Of a stretch of DNA of 64,000 nt, positions 23,347 through 35,174 are shown piece after piece. The stretch is from Alloalcanivorax marinus (lineage in GTDB: Bacteria > Pseudomonadota > Gammaproteobacteria > Pseudomonadales > Alcanivoracaceae). Position numbers and translations under genes: made by a program. Within the stretch, counting starts at the first letter, position 1. Each line of letters starts with the position of its first letter. The notes under the pieces were generated by a model that saw nothing but the letters and a program-made list of their open reading frames with translations, was not told the DNA's origin and made no database searches. The DNA lies in contig NZ_JAEKJB010000011.1 in assembly GCF_016785095.1 (NCBI RefSeq), forward strand, positions 62,001 to 126,000, written 5' to 3'.

Positions 23347-25461
23347 TCAGCGGCTGCCTTCCAGGGTAGGCGCGCCGGCGGCCAGCGGGATGCCCAGGAT
23401 CACCCGCCAGCGGTCGGCCTGGTGTTCATGCTGGAAGCGACCGCCAAGCTTGCGGGCGCGGCTCGCCATGATATCCAGGCCCCGGCCGGTCCGGTTTTCC
23501 CGCGCGGGCATGGCGCCGTCATTCTCGATCACCATGGTCAGTGAGCCGGCCTCGCCGTCGAGCACCACGGAAAGTTGTTTCGTGGAGGCATGCTTGAGCG
23601 CGTTGGTCACCGCCTCGCGAAGAATACGGGTCAACTCGCTGAATTCGCTGGCGGCGAGCACCGTGCCGGTGGGGTGCGCCCGCCATTGCAGCCGGGTGCC
23701 GTGATCCTCGCAGCGTTGCGCGGTTTCCTCGTGCCATTGCAGCATCGCGGCTTCGAGGGAAAGGGATTCCCCTTCCATGTCCTTGAGCAGGTCACGCAAG
23801 TCATGGATGGCTTCCCGGACCAGGGGTTTGGTGGTGTCGGTGGAACGGTGCAGGAGCTGAAGCAGTTTGGCGCCCAGATCGTCATGGATGTCCCTTCGGA
23901 TGCGAAGGCGCTCTTCCCGGGCGCCGGTGGCGTGGGCCCGGTCGGCCTGGTTCACCAGTTGATGCAGGGCCAGCACCAGGCCGGCGGTACGCATGTCGTG
24001 GCGGTTGAACACCCTTTCACCCTGGCGGGCATGGTGCAGCAGCCAGGTGCGCGGCTCGGCGGGGTCCGGGACCTTCAGGGTCTCGCCCTTATCGGAGAGG
24101 GCAATGGCGGAGGTGGTATGTGGCAGGCTCTCCAGGGCAAGAGGCTGGAATACCGCCTGCAGGGCTTCCTGCACGCCGGAGCGTGGTTGTGTGTGGCGCT
24201 GTGCTTCGAGCATGGCCGGCAGGGCCTGGGACAACCACTCTTCCAGTTCCTGGTGATTGCTGAGAAACAGCTTTCGCCAGAGATACTGGCGCAGCGGAAA
24301 ATACAGCCAGCCGATGAGGGCGACGGACAGCGTCAGCGTGACCGGCGCGGAGAGGCTGAGGATCAGCGCGAGCACCAGATCCGTGAGCATGATGAACAGG
24401 CCGCCGAGCAGCCAGGACCATAGTGAAAACCACCACTGATCCAGATTGAAAAGCCGGTGCCGCACCACCCCCAGGGCCATGCCCAGGTACATCAGCAGGA
24501 AGGTGGTGAACAGCAGTCCCTGGGAGGCCGGCTCCGCGACCTGCAGCATGGCCGGGAGAATCATGCCGCCGGCGAAGAACGCGGTGCCAACCAGGATCGA
24601 GCTGATCACCCAGCGCAGCGCGGAGCGGTGCCCGGGTTGTGTTCTGGTGCCGCGCCATTGCCAGGCGGCGCCGAGCAGCCCGATAAGAAAAATGCCGAGC
24701 ACCCAGGAATGGAAACCCTCGGCGGGGCGGTCGGTGAGCTGCAACTGGTCGATCACAATGGCCAGCGCGGAGGCCAGATAAAACCCGGTGGCGACCCAGC
24801 GGGAAGGCGCCTTGCGCGGATAGTTCCACAGGAAGGCGCCGAGGGAAGCGGAGAACAGCAAGGCGCCCAGATGGTTGATGCCCGACAGCCAGGAGAACAA
24901 CGGGCCCGGCATGAAGAAATCCCGGGTGCTGTAAATCGCCGCCGCCGATGAAAACAGCACGTAGCTCAGCCCGGTGATGGCGAACGAATGGATCGCCACG
25001 TCCCGTTTCGCCGGCACCCAGACAAGCAGGCAGATCACCATGCCGGAAAGGCCGCAAAGAAGCTGCAGCCAGAAAAGCCCGGGCAACTGCGTGACCGTGC
25101 GGCGCGCCGGGCTGACCGGGTGCCGGCCGCCGTCCGTATCAATGAGCACCAGGGTGCCGTTGGCGAGCCAGTCGGCCAGTTGCTGGTGGCCGAGGAAGAA
25201 GCGGTTCAGATCGGCGTAGGTGGCGACCACGTCGGGCTCTTCCAGCAGCAGGATGGGGTCCGCCGGCTGTGTCGAGACGCCATCGCTGAAGGCGGCCACG
25301 GTAACCGCCCGGTTGTTGGGCAGGACGGCGTCGATGCGGTCGTCGTGCGTGCCAAAGGTGATGTCGCTGGCGGGCAATGTTAATGCCAGGGCGACGGTCA
25401 GAAAGCCATAAACAGCAACGAGAACAAGCCCGGTGGTGATGCGTGTTTTTAGTGAAAACAT
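23347..25461 (-). CDS. Membrane sensor histidine kinase, NarL-partner (HisKA_3) type
   Basis: From the ATG at 25461 the protein is 704 residues. It has an N-terminal signal/membrane segment, an extracytoplasmic part of about 130 residues, then about eight hydrophobic segments up to about residue 400. A HisKA_3 dimerisation box follows with the phospho-accepting His in RIRRDIHDDLGAKLL. A HATPase domain shows N-box REAVTNALKHAS and G-box GRGLDIMASRARKLGG. It is divergent from the response regulator gene starting at 25552 and certainly pairs with it. The signal is unknown. The frame extends upstream to 25614, but that part has no coding character. Confidence 0.88.
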   Translation of the reverse strand: MFSLKTRITTGLVLVAVYGFLTVALALTLPASDITFGTHDDRIDAVLPNNRAVTVAAFSDGVSTQPADPILLLEEPDVVATYADLNRFFLGHQQLADWLANGTLVLIDTDGGRHPVSPARRTVTQLPGLFWLQLLCGLSGMVICLLVWVPAKRDVAIHSFAITGLSYVLFSSAAAIYSTRDFFMPGPLFSWLSGINHLGALLFSASLGAFLWNYPRKAPSRWVATGFYLASALAIVIDQLQLTDRPAEGFHSWVLGIFLIGLLGAAWQWRGTRTQPGHRSALRWVISSILVGTAFFAGGMILPAMLQVAEPASQGLLFTTFLLMYLGMALGVVRHRLFNLDQWWFSLWSWLLGGLFIMLTDLVLALILSLSAPVTLTLSVALIGWLYFPLRQYLWRKLFLSNHQELEEWLSQALPAMLEAQRHTQPRSGVQEALQAVFQPLALESLPHTTSAIALSDKGETLKVPDPAEPRTWLLHHARQGERVFNRHDMRTAGLVLALHQLVNQADRAHATGAREERLRIRRDIHDDLGAKLLQLLHRSTDTTKPLVREAIHDLRDLLKDMEGESLSLEAAMLQWHEETAQRCEDHGTRLQWRAHPTGTVLAASEFSELTRILREAVTNALKHASTKQLSVVLDGEAGSLTMVIENDGAMPARENRTGRGLDIMASRARKLGGRFQHEHQADRWRVILGIPLAAGAPTLEGSR

Positions 25462-25502
25462 GCCTGTTCCCTTTGTGATATCGTCGCAGAATATATGATT
25501 CC

Positions 25503-25518
25503 TGTGACGTGTGTCACA
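25503..25518. promoter_or_regulatory. CRP/Vfr-consensus site in divergent two-component promoter
   Basis: TGTGACGTGTGTCACA fits TGTGA-N6-TCACA exactly. It lies 42 bases before the kinase start and 34 before the response-regulator start, so it could serve both. Binding is inferred from the consensus only. Confidence 0.6.
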
Positions 25519-25551
25519 GCTTTGCGTTTGTCCATATTCAGGGGCGCGACA

Positions 25552-26196
25552 ATGAAAGCAATCAAGCGAGTATTGATTGTGGAGGATCTGCCGGACGTGG
25601 CCGATTGGCTGCATGAGCAGGTGTCCGGTTTATTGGCCCCTGAACACATCGACCGGGCCGCCAGCCTGAAGGAAGCACGGGAGAGCATGGGCGCCAACGT
25701 CCATGACCTGGCACTGATCGATCTCGGTCTGCCGGATGGCAGCGGCGTGGATCTGGTGCGCCCTTTCAAGGAAGCCCACCGCGACGGACTCTGCGTGGTG
25801 ACCACCATCTTCGACGATGCCGAGCACCTGTTTGGCTCCCTGCGCGCCGGCGCCGACGGCTACCTTCTGAAGGACGACACCGAATCGGAATTTCGCCAGC
25901 AGCTGGCCGGTATCCTGGCCGGACGACCGCCACTTTCGTCGTCCATCGCGCGGCGGCTGCTGGAGCGGTTCCACCCGGTTTTCGGCGAGCAGGAAGCCAC
26001 CCTGACGGGGCGCGAGACCGACATGCTGACGCTTATCGCCAAGGGGCTGAGCGTCAAGCATGCCGCGGAAAAGCTGGGCATTTCCCCCTATACCGCGGCG
26101 GGTTACATGAAGGATGTTTATGCCAAGTTGCAGGTAAACACCCGCGCCGAGGCGACCCTGAAAGCCATTCACCTGGGGCTGGTGAACCCGTCCTGA
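25552..26196 (+). CDS. NarL/FixJ-family response regulator
   Basis: This 214-residue regulator has a receiver domain with acidic pocket VEDLPD, phospho-acceptor Asp in LALIDLGLPDGSG, and Lys in YLLKDDTESEF. A LuxR-type HTH follows: LTGRETDMLTLIAKGLSVKHAAEKLGISPYTAAGYMKDVYAKL. The ATG at 25552 is chosen because the receiver strand KRVLIVED starts right after it. The longer frame from 25495 runs through the CRP-like site. It is the partner of the divergent kinase. Target genes are not identifiable from the window. Confidence 0.9.
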   Translation: MKAIKRVLIVEDLPDVADWLHEQVSGLLAPEHIDRAASLKEARESMGANVHDLALIDLGLPDGSGVDLVRPFKEAHRDGLCVVTTIFDDAEHLFGSLRAGADGYLLKDDTESEFRQQLAGILAGRPPLSSSIARRLLERFHPVFGEQEATLTGRETDMLTLIAKGLSVKHAAEKLGISPYTAAGYMKDVYAKLQVNTRAEATLKAIHLGLVNPS

Positions 26197-26271
26197 ACCG
26201 CTGCGCGCCTCGCACTTGGCGCCGGGGGTTCGTTACAATGGGCGCCTTCAACGTCCCATCAAGGAGTTTTC

Positions 26272-26991
26272 ATGCGCCCTTCCGGCCGACAGTCCGACCA
26301 GATGCGCGAGGTTTCCTTCGTGCGCGATTTCACCATGCACGCCGAAGGCTCGGTGCTGGTGTCCTTCGGTAACACCAAGGTGCTGTGCACCGCCTCCGTG
26401 GAGGATGGCGTGCCGCGCTTCCTGAAGGGCAAGGGCCAGGGTTGGATCACCGCCGAATACGGCATGCTGCCCCGCGCCACCCACACCCGCTCCGGGCGCG
26501 AGGCCGCGCGCGGCAAGCAGGGGGGCCGCACCCTGGAGATTCAGCGCCTGATCGGCCGTTCGCTGCGGGCGGCGGTGGATCTCAAGAAGCTGGGCGAGAA
26601 CACCATCTACCTGGATTGCGACGTGCTCCAGGCCGATGGCGGCACTCGCACGGCGGCCATTTCCGGGGCCTGCGTGGCGCTGGTGGACGCTTTCACCAAG
26701 CTGCTGGAGAGAAAGCGCATCAAGGAAGACCCGCTCAACGGCCTGATCGCATCGGTGTCCGTGGGCCTGTACAAGGGCGAGCCGGTGCTGGACCTGGATT
26801 ATGCCGAAGATTCGAACGCCGACACGGACATGAACGTGGTAATGACCCAACATGGCGGTTTCGTGGAGATTCAGGGCACCGCCGAAGGCGACGAGCCGTT
26901 CACCCGCCAGCAGTCCGACACCTTGCTGGGCCTGGCGGAGAAGGGCATCGGGGAAATCGTTCGCGAACAACAGGCGGTGTTGGGCTGGTAG
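26272..26991 (+). CDS. rph: Ribonuclease PH
   Basis: This 239-residue RNase PH trims tRNA 3' ends by phosphorolysis. It begins [16 protein letters not shown]. It contains [21 protein letters not shown] with the phosphate-binding Arg, the [20 protein letters not shown] block and the [17 protein letters not shown] active-site segment. AAGGAG precedes the ATG by 8 bases. It lies 13 bases before pyrE, as in most gammaproteobacteria, where rph and pyrE are co-transcribed. Confidence 0.97.
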   Translation: MRPSGRQSDQMREVSFVRDFTMHAEGSVLVSFGNTKVLCTASVEDGVPRFLKGKGQGWITAEYGMLPRATHTRSGREAARGKQGGRTLEIQRLIGRSLRAAVDLKKLGENTIYLDCDVLQADGGTRTAAISGACVALVDAFTKLLERKRIKEDPLNGLIASVSVGLYKGEPVLDLDYAEDSNADTDMNVVMTQHGGFVEIQGTAEGDEPFTRQQSDTLLGLAEKGIGEIVREQQAVLGW

Positions 26992-27004
26992 CCCGGGGGG
27001 ACGC

Positions 27005-27676
27005 ATGAAGAACTACAAAAAGCACTTTTTGCGCTTCGCCGAGGAGCGCCAGGCGCTCAAGTTCGGGGAATTCACGCTCAAATCCGGGCGCATCAGCCCC
27101 TATTTCTTTAACGCCGGCACCTTCCATACCGGTGAGGCACTGGCGCGGCTGGGCCGTCACTACGCGGACGCCATTGTTCAGTCCGGCATCGAATTCGACA
27201 TGCTGTTCGGGCCGGCCTACAAGGGTATCCCGCTGGTGGCGGCGGTGTCGGTGGCCCTGGCCGAGCACCACGGCCGCGACCTGCCCTGGGCCTTCAACCG
27301 CAAGGAAGCCAAGGACCACGGCGAAGGCGGCTGGCTGGTGGGCGCGCCCCTGCAGGGCCGGGTCCTGGTGATTGACGACGTGATCACCGCCGGTACCGCG
27401 ATCCGCGAGGTGGCGGCGCTGTTCGAGAAAACCGAGGCCAGCATCGCCGGGGTGTTCGTGGCGGTGGACCGTCAGGAGCGCGGCCAGGCGGCGCCGTCGG
27501 CGGAGGGCAAGCCGCTGTCCGCGATCCAGGAGGTGGAACGGAGCCTGGGTGTGCCGGTACGCAGTATCGTCAGCATGGCCGACATCATCGCCTGGCTGGA
27601 GGAACTGCCCGAGCGCGAGGCGGATCGCGCCGCCATGCAACTTTACCGGCAACAATACGGAGTGGACGACGAGTGA
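27005..27676 (+). CDS. pyrE: Orotate phosphoribosyltransferase
   Basis: The protein is 223 residues and makes orotidine 5'-phosphate from orotate and PRPP. Visible are [21 protein letters not shown], the [13 protein letters not shown] flexible loop and the PRPP motif [14 protein letters not shown]. The ATG at 27005 gives the family start [12 protein letters not shown]; the frame extends upstream into rph without similarity. Its stop overlaps the GTG start of the next gene (GTGA). Confidence 0.97.
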   Translation: MKNYKKHFLRFAEERQALKFGEFTLKSGRISPYFFNAGTFHTGEALARLGRHYADAIVQSGIEFDMLFGPAYKGIPLVAAVSVALAEHHGRDLPWAFNRKEAKDHGEGGWLVGAPLQGRVLVIDDVITAGTAIREVAALFEKTEASIAGVFVAVDRQERGQAAPSAEGKPLSAIQEVERSLGVPVRSIVSMADIIAWLEELPEREADRAAMQLYRQQYGVDDE

Positions 27677-28293
27677 AAAGGCTCTGGGCGGGATTGCTGT
27701 TGTTGCCGGTACTGGTGATGGCCGCGCCGGCCCGGAACGAAAGTGCCCCGGGGGAAGTGACGTACCGTTACACCACCCCGGACGGCAATCTGGCGCTGAG
27801 CGCCACGCTCACCCGCGAGGCGATCCATTCCGGTTACCAGGTGCTTGACCACAAGGGTCAGGTGATCAAGGAAGTGGCCCCGGCACCGCCGGAGGAGCAG
27901 GCGCGTCGGCGCCAGGAAATGGAGGCCAGGCGCCAGGCCGAGGCGCGGGCCGCCCGGGACGAGGAACTCAAGCGCCTGTACGCCGGCCCGGAGGACGCGG
28001 AGCGGGCCCGGGAACGCCAGGTGGATGCCCTGGAGCTGAAAATCAGCTATGCGCGCAGTTCCCTTGGCCAGCTTGAGGACAAGCGCGACGCCGAGGTCAG
28101 CGATGCGGCCCGTGCCGAGCGGGCCGGGCGGGCGGTGCCGGAAGGCACCCGCGAAGCAATCCGCCGTTACAATCGCCGCATGGAAGACACTCACGCCGAA
28201 ATCGAAGCCTACCAGCGTGACATCGAGACGGTACGCAAGCAGTACGAGCCGATCATCGAGCGGCTGCGCCAACTGGAAACCTCCGCCCCCTGA
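27673..28293 (+). CDS. Secreted coiled-coil protein, DUF4124-like
   Basis: GTG at 27673 overlaps the pyrE stop. The product has 206 residues, with a signal peptide ([17 protein letters not shown]). A short beta domain with YRYTTPDGN and [15 protein letters not shown] resembles the DUF4124 start. A charged Arg/Glu/Ala coiled coil (residues about 75-200) follows. It is probably periplasmic. The function of the family is unknown, and coupling to pyrE is positional only. Confidence 0.65.
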   Translation: MKRLWAGLLLLPVLVMAAPARNESAPGEVTYRYTTPDGNLALSATLTREAIHSGYQVLDHKGQVIKEVAPAPPEEQARRRQEMEARRQAEARAARDEELKRLYAGPEDAERARERQVDALELKISYARSSLGQLEDKRDAEVSDAARAERAGRAVPEGTREAIRRYNRRMEDTHAEIEAYQRDIETVRKQYEPIIERLRQLETSAP

Positions 28294-28309
28294 CCCGCCA
28301 TCATGGTTC

Positions 28310-28342
28310 CCCTGTAGGGGCGGCTTCAGCCGCTCCTACGGG
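28310..28342. repeat. REP-like palindrome between convergent genes
   Basis: CCTGTAGGgGCGGC-TTCA-GCCGCtCCTACgGG is a near-perfect palindrome in the space between the DUF4124-like gene and slmA. Its GCGGCTTCAGCCGC core resembles interspersed REP elements of Pseudomonas-type genomes. A half-copy (ACGGCTTCAGCCG) occurs near 31855-31868. It may also act as a bidirectional terminator. Confidence 0.6.
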
Positions 28343-28360
28343 AGGAGTGGTAAGCGGGGG

Positions 28361-28948
28361 TTAATCGCGGAACACGGTGGGCGCCAGCAGCGCCCATTGC
28401 TCCGGCCAGTCCTGGCCGGGGTGGATCTTGAACCCGGACCGTACGAATTGGGCGATGCGCCCTTCCACCACCGCCAGCAGTAAATTGGCGGTGATAGTGG
28501 GCGTCGCCCGGGTGCGCTTGCCTTCCTTGAATTCCGCGTCCCGTACCACCTGCTTGAGCTGGCTTTCGACACGGTCGTAGAACTGCTGGATGCGCTTGCG
28601 CAGGCGCTCGTTCTCGCCGGTCAGGGCGTCGCCGGTGAGCAGCCGGGTGATGCCCGGGTTGCGCTCGGTGAAGGCCAGAATCAGCGTCAGAATCTGCTCC
28701 ACCTGGGTAAGAGCATCGCCCTCGGCGGTGATACGGTTGATGCGCGAGAAGATCGCCTCCTCAATGAAGTCGATCAGCCCCTCGAACATCTTCGCCTTGC
28801 TGGGAAAATGCCGGTACAGGGCGGCTTCCGAGACGCCCACCTCCCGGGCCAGGCCGGCGGTGGTGATGCGCCCCCCGGGCTCCGCCTCCAGCATGTGCGC
28901 CAGTGCCTGCAGGATCTGGTCCTTTCTGGACTGCTTCTGTTCTGTCAT
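28361..28948 (-). CDS. slmA: Nucleoid occlusion factor SlmA (TetR family)
   Basis: This 195-residue TetR-type protein starts [20 protein letters not shown]. It has [35 protein letters not shown], a perfect fit to SlmA, and the SlmA-like tail with [18 protein letters not shown]. SlmA binds chromosomal sites and blocks FtsZ ring assembly over the nucleoid. It lies between pyrE and argB as in related genomes and is transcribed on its own strand with argB upstream. Confidence 0.95.
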   Translation of the reverse strand: MTEQKQSRKDQILQALAHMLEAEPGGRITTAGLAREVGVSEAALYRHFPSKAKMFEGLIDFIEEAIFSRINRITAEGDALTQVEQILTLILAFTERNPGITRLLTGDALTGENERLRKRIQQFYDRVESQLKQVVRDAEFKEGKRTRATPTITANLLLAVVEGRIAQFVRSGFKIHPGQDWPEQWALLAPTVFRD

Positions 28949-29011
28949 TCGGTGGTTCCCTTTTCCCCCGGGTCGGGGCGTGGCGGAAGCCGCGACCCGA
29001 CCAGTCCAAAT

Positions 29012-31815
<2,804 letters not shown>

Positions 31816-31902
31816 GCTCTCCCCCCCTTTTTCGCCTCTTGTCGTCTTGTTATCACGGCTTCAGCCGCGATGGACGCCCCCCAGCGCCCATTGTCGTTCA
31901 CC

Positions 31903-32355
31903 TTAATGGCGGCCGCTGTGACCGAAACCGCCCTCACCCCGTTCACTGTCTTCAAAGCTTTCCACCTGACGCAGTGCCACCTGCATGACCGGCACCACCA
32001 CCAGTTGCGCGATCCGCTCACCGGGTTCCACGGTGAACGGAGCTTGCCCCCGGTTCCAGCACGACACCATCAACTGGCCCTGGTAATCGGAGTCGATGAG
32101 CCCCACCAGGTTGCCGAGCACGATGCCGTGCTTATGGCCAAGCCCGGAGCGCGGCAGGATCAGGCCGGCGTAGGCCGGGTCGGAGATATGGATGGCGAGG
32201 CCGGTGGGCAGCAGGGTCGTGTCACCGGGGTTGAGAGTGAGTGGCGCCTCGACCATGGCGCGCAGATCCAGGCCCGCGGAGCCGTCGGTGGCGTAGGCGG
32301 GCAATGGGAATTGGTCGCCCAGGCGCGGGTCGAGAAGGCGGTATTGCAGTTCCAC
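31903..32355 (-). CDS. dut: dUTP diphosphatase
   Basis: This 150-residue trimeric dUTPase has all five motifs: [52 protein letters not shown], and the C-terminal arm [12 protein letters not shown]. It removes dUTP and supplies dUMP. The gene starts with ATG preceded by GAACTGG-type sequence with a weak ribosome-binding site. In the standard order coaBC follows upstream; here a catabolic cluster intervenes. Confidence 0.97.
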   Translation of the reverse strand: MELQYRLLDPRLGDQFPLPAYATDGSAGLDLRAMVEAPLTLNPGDTTLLPTGLAIHISDPAYAGLILPRSGLGHKHGIVLGNLVGLIDSDYQGQLMVSCWNRGQAPFTVEPGERIAQLVVVPVMQVALRQVESFEDSERGEGGFGHSGRH

Positions 32356-32459
32356 GGTGTCGGGCTCTCCGTTCGGGCCATTCGGGCCGTTACTTTAACA
32401 CCGGGTGCCATCCTTTGCAGAGTCCGACCAAGGGGGAAGCCCCGCCGGCGAGGGGCGGC

Positions 32460-33230
32460 TCACAGGGAGCCGCCGCCCCGGGTCGCCCAGCGGGTGGAGC
32501 GCCGTTCGATCAGGTCGGCGATCACGTACATCAGGATACCGAGCACCCCCACCACCAGCAGCGCCGCGAACACCAACGGTACCCGGAACGAGGAACTGGC
32601 GGTCAGCAGCAGGTAGCCGATACCGCCATCGCTGGCCACCATCTCGGCGATCACCGAGCCGACGAACGCCAGCGAGATGGCCACCTTCAACGAGGCGAAC
32701 AGATAGGGCAGTGCCCGGGGCAGGCCCACCTTGCGCAGAATCACACCGCGTTTCGCGCCCAGCGAACGCAATACATCCGCCAGTTCCGGTTCCAGGGTGG
32801 CGATGCCGGTGGCCACGTTGGCGAGGATCGGAAAGAACGCGGTCAGGAAGGCGGTAAGAATCGCCGGCACCGAGCCGATGCCGAACCACATCACCAGCAC
32901 CGGCACCATGGCCACCTTGGGCACCGAGTTGAAGCCGATCAGCAGCGGGTTGGTGGCCCGGTACATGGCCTGGCTGGAGCCCACCAGGGCGCCCAGGGCC
33001 ACGCCCACCACCAGAGCGATGAAGAAGCCCACCAGGGTGGTGTAAAGCGTCTGCATCGAGGCGGACAGAATCACCGGCCAGAACTCGATGCCCGCCTTCA
33101 CCGAGTCGGTGGGCGACGGCAGGATCGATTGCGGGATATCAAACGCCAGGCAGGCCACTTCCCAGACCGCGAAGAAGCCGCCGGCGGTGATCCAGGGGCT
33201 CATCGCCTGGCGCAGTTTGCGTCGGTTCAT
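32460..33230 (-). CDS. ABC importer permease, NitT/TauT (SsuC) type
   Basis: This 256-residue permease has about six hydrophobic segments and the EAA loop of the BPD_transp_1 family (LEPELADVLRSLGAKRGVILRKVGLPRALPYLF). The closest well-known relatives are SsuC/TauC and ThiX. Its start overlaps the stop of the ATPase gene (ATGA), so the complex is produced together. It is last in the operon running from 39276 down to 32460. Substrate is presumably that of the neighbouring amidohydrolase pathway. Confidence 0.88.
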   Translation of the reverse strand: MNRRKLRQAMSPWITAGGFFAVWEVACLAFDIPQSILPSPTDSVKAGIEFWPVILSASMQTLYTTLVGFFIALVVGVALGALVGSSQAMYRATNPLLIGFNSVPKVAMVPVLVMWFGIGSVPAILTAFLTAFFPILANVATGIATLEPELADVLRSLGAKRGVILRKVGLPRALPYLFASLKVAISLAFVGSVIAEMVASDGGIGYLLLTASSSFRVPLVFAALLVVGVLGILMYVIADLIERRSTRWATRGGGSL

Positions 33231-34084
33231 GATGGGTTCTCCTGGGCGTGGCCCACGTGCTGGCGGAGCCGATGGACGGTGTCGGCGAATGCCGGCGAGA
33301 AGCGATCCTCGCGAGTGCGTCGCAGGTGGGCGGGAATGCGCTGTGAATGAATCACCCGGCCCGGGCGCGCGGACAACACGTGCACGGTCTCGGCCATGTA
33401 CACCGACTCGGTGAGGTCATGGGTGATCAGCAGGGTAGTGAACTTCCGTTCCTCCCAAAGCGCTTTCACGGTGTCCCACAGGTCCTCCCGGGTGAAGGCA
33501 TCGAGCGCCCCGAACGGCTCATCGAGCAGCAGCAGGTCCGGCTCGTGAATCAGCGAGCGGCACAGCGATACCCGCTGCTGCATGCCGCCGGAGAGCTGCC
33601 AGGGGAAGCGGTCGGCCACGTCCTTGAGGCCGACCTTGTCGAACAGCGCCATTGCCCGTTCCACATGACGCGCGCGCTCCTTGCGAAAACGGCGCCGGTG
33701 GGGGTCGACGATTTCCAGCGGCAACAGCACATTGTCCAGGGACGTGCGCCAGGGCAGCAGCGTCGGGTTCTGGAACGCCATGCCGACGATCTTCAGCGGC
33801 TTGCTGACCTCCTTGCCGGCGACGATAACGCCGCCGGCATCCGGCTGGCGCAACCCGCTCACCAGTTTCAGCGTGGTCGACTTGCCGCAGCCGGAAGGGC
33901 CCACCAGCGCGCAGAATTCGCCCTGGCCCACGGAAAGGTTGAAATCCTTGAGGGCCAGCAGCCCTTCGCCGAAGTCGCCGTAGGTGAGGCTGACGTCGGT
34001 GAGCTCGACGAACGGACGCTGGCCGCCCGACGCCGGTTCCTCCGGCGTCGGCGGGAGCGTATTGACCATGGCTGGATATCCCAT
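33227..34084 (-). CDS. ABC importer ATPase, NitT/TauT type
   Basis: The protein is 285 residues if translated from 34084; an internal Met at 34069 is an alternative. Walker A is GPSGCGKST, Q-loop MAFQNPTLLPWR, signature LSGGMQQRVSLCRSL and Walker B LLLLDEPFGALD, with switch ITHDLTES. These match SsuB/TauB-type ATPases of nitrogen, sulfur and aromatic compound importers. It lies between the binding protein and the permease genes. Confidence 0.9.
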   Translation of the reverse strand: MGYPAMVNTLPPTPEEPASGGQRPFVELTDVSLTYGDFGEGLLALKDFNLSVGQGEFCALVGPSGCGKSTTLKLVSGLRQPDAGGVIVAGKEVSKPLKIVGMAFQNPTLLPWRTSLDNVLLPLEIVDPHRRRFRKERARHVERAMALFDKVGLKDVADRFPWQLSGGMQQRVSLCRSLIHEPDLLLLDEPFGALDAFTREDLWDTVKALWEERKFTTLLITHDLTESVYMAETVHVLSARPGRVIHSQRIPAHLRRTREDRFSPAFADTVHRLRQHVGHAQENPS

Positions 34085-34088
34085 GCGA

Positions 34089-35123
34089 TTACTCGGCGGA
34101 CCATTTCAGGGTGTCGCGGGGCGGCAGGTAGGCGTCGGTATAGACGGTGTCCGGCGCCGGCACCGCGATGCCCAGCGCCTGGGCGGCGCCACGGGTGGTG
34201 TCCGCCAGCCGTTTGGCGTCCACGTTGCTCATGCCGTGCTCAACCACCCAGGGCGTGGCCACGGACCAGTCCAGGGACAACTGCAGGCGCTCCTGCTCCA
34301 CGGTCTTGTCGGTGAGCGGGTCCTTCTTGGCGAGCACCTCGATGGTGCCTTCCGGGTCCCTGGCGCTTTCCATGAACGCCTGCGCCACGCAGCCGATGAA
34401 CTTCTTCACCGCTTCCGGATGTTCCTCGGCGAACCCGGGGCGGGTCACCAGGGAGCTGCCGTACAGGGGCACGCCGTTTTCCGCGTAACGCATCACCACC
34501 AGTTGATCCTCGGGCACGCCGGCGGCCTTGGCGCCGATATAGCCGGTGAAGGCGTGGCCGGCGATGGCGTCGGCCTGCTTGCGGGCCAGGGTGCTCTCGC
34601 GCAGTTCCGGCGAGACGCTTTTCCAGTTCACCGAGTCTTCGTCGAAGCCGTTGGCCTTGGCGAGCAGGCCGAACAGGCGCCGGGATGCATCCCCCGGCGG
34701 CGCGGCGATGGATTTGCCCACCAGGTCCGCCGGTTTTTCGACGCCGGTGTCCTTGCGGGTAATGATCGACAGCGGTGAGCCGTCGTAAATCACGAAGATG
34801 GCGATCAGGGCGTCATCCGGATTGCGGGTGTTGAATTCCAGCATGGCGTTGATGTCGGCGAAGCCGATGTCATAGGCGCCGGTGCTGACTTTGGTGATGG
34901 TGTCGCCGGAACCGAAGCCCCGGTCGGTGACCACGTCCAGGCCGGCCTCGTCATAGCAGCCGTTCTCGTGGGGCAACAGGAATGGAGCCTGGGGACCCTG
35001 GAACGCCCAGTCGGCGGCGAAGCGCAGATCGGCGGCGTGGGCGCCGGCCACGGCCAGGCCAGCGGACAAGGCGCCGGCGAACCCCAGCGCGCGCAGAGCG
35101 TGAAGAACCTTGGTGGAAGTCAT
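34089..35123 (-). CDS. ABC importer periplasmic binding protein (NMT1/SsuA-like)
   Basis: From the ATG at 35123 the protein is 344 residues. It has a signal peptide ending near AGAHAADLRF, then the NMT1/THI5-like fold: DWAFQGPQAPFLLPHENGCY, FGSGDTITKVSTGAYDIGFAD, and LVGKSIAAPPGDASRRL. This family binds thiamine-precursor pyrimidines, taurine, sulfonates or similar small molecules. With the amidohydrolase and DUF1116 genes a heterocyclic or ureido nitrogen compound is a reasonable guess, not a result. Confidence 0.82.
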   Translation of the reverse strand: MTSTKVLHALRALGFAGALSAGLAVAGAHAADLRFAADWAFQGPQAPFLLPHENGCYDEAGLDVVTDRGFGSGDTITKVSTGAYDIGFADINAMLEFNTRNPDDALIAIFVIYDGSPLSIITRKDTGVEKPADLVGKSIAAPPGDASRRLFGLLAKANGFDEDSVNWKSVSPELRESTLARKQADAIAGHAFTGYIGAKAAGVPEDQLVVMRYAENGVPLYGSSLVTRPGFAEEHPEAVKKFIGCVAQAFMESARDPEGTIEVLAKKDPLTDKTVEQERLQLSLDWSVATPWVVEHGMSNVDAKRLADTTRGAAQALGIAVPAPDTVYTDAYLPPRDTLKWSAE

Positions 35124-35174
35124 GCTGCGTATACCCTCTTGTGGGAAAAAAGAAATCATCGGAGTGCCGCGTTA

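Noticed and set aside
23222..23349. GC-rich hairpins after yicC start and at the kinase gene end
   Set aside because: Stems exist (TGACCGGC...GCCGGTCA at 23331-23349), but without a U-tract or conserved position I could not call a functional terminator.
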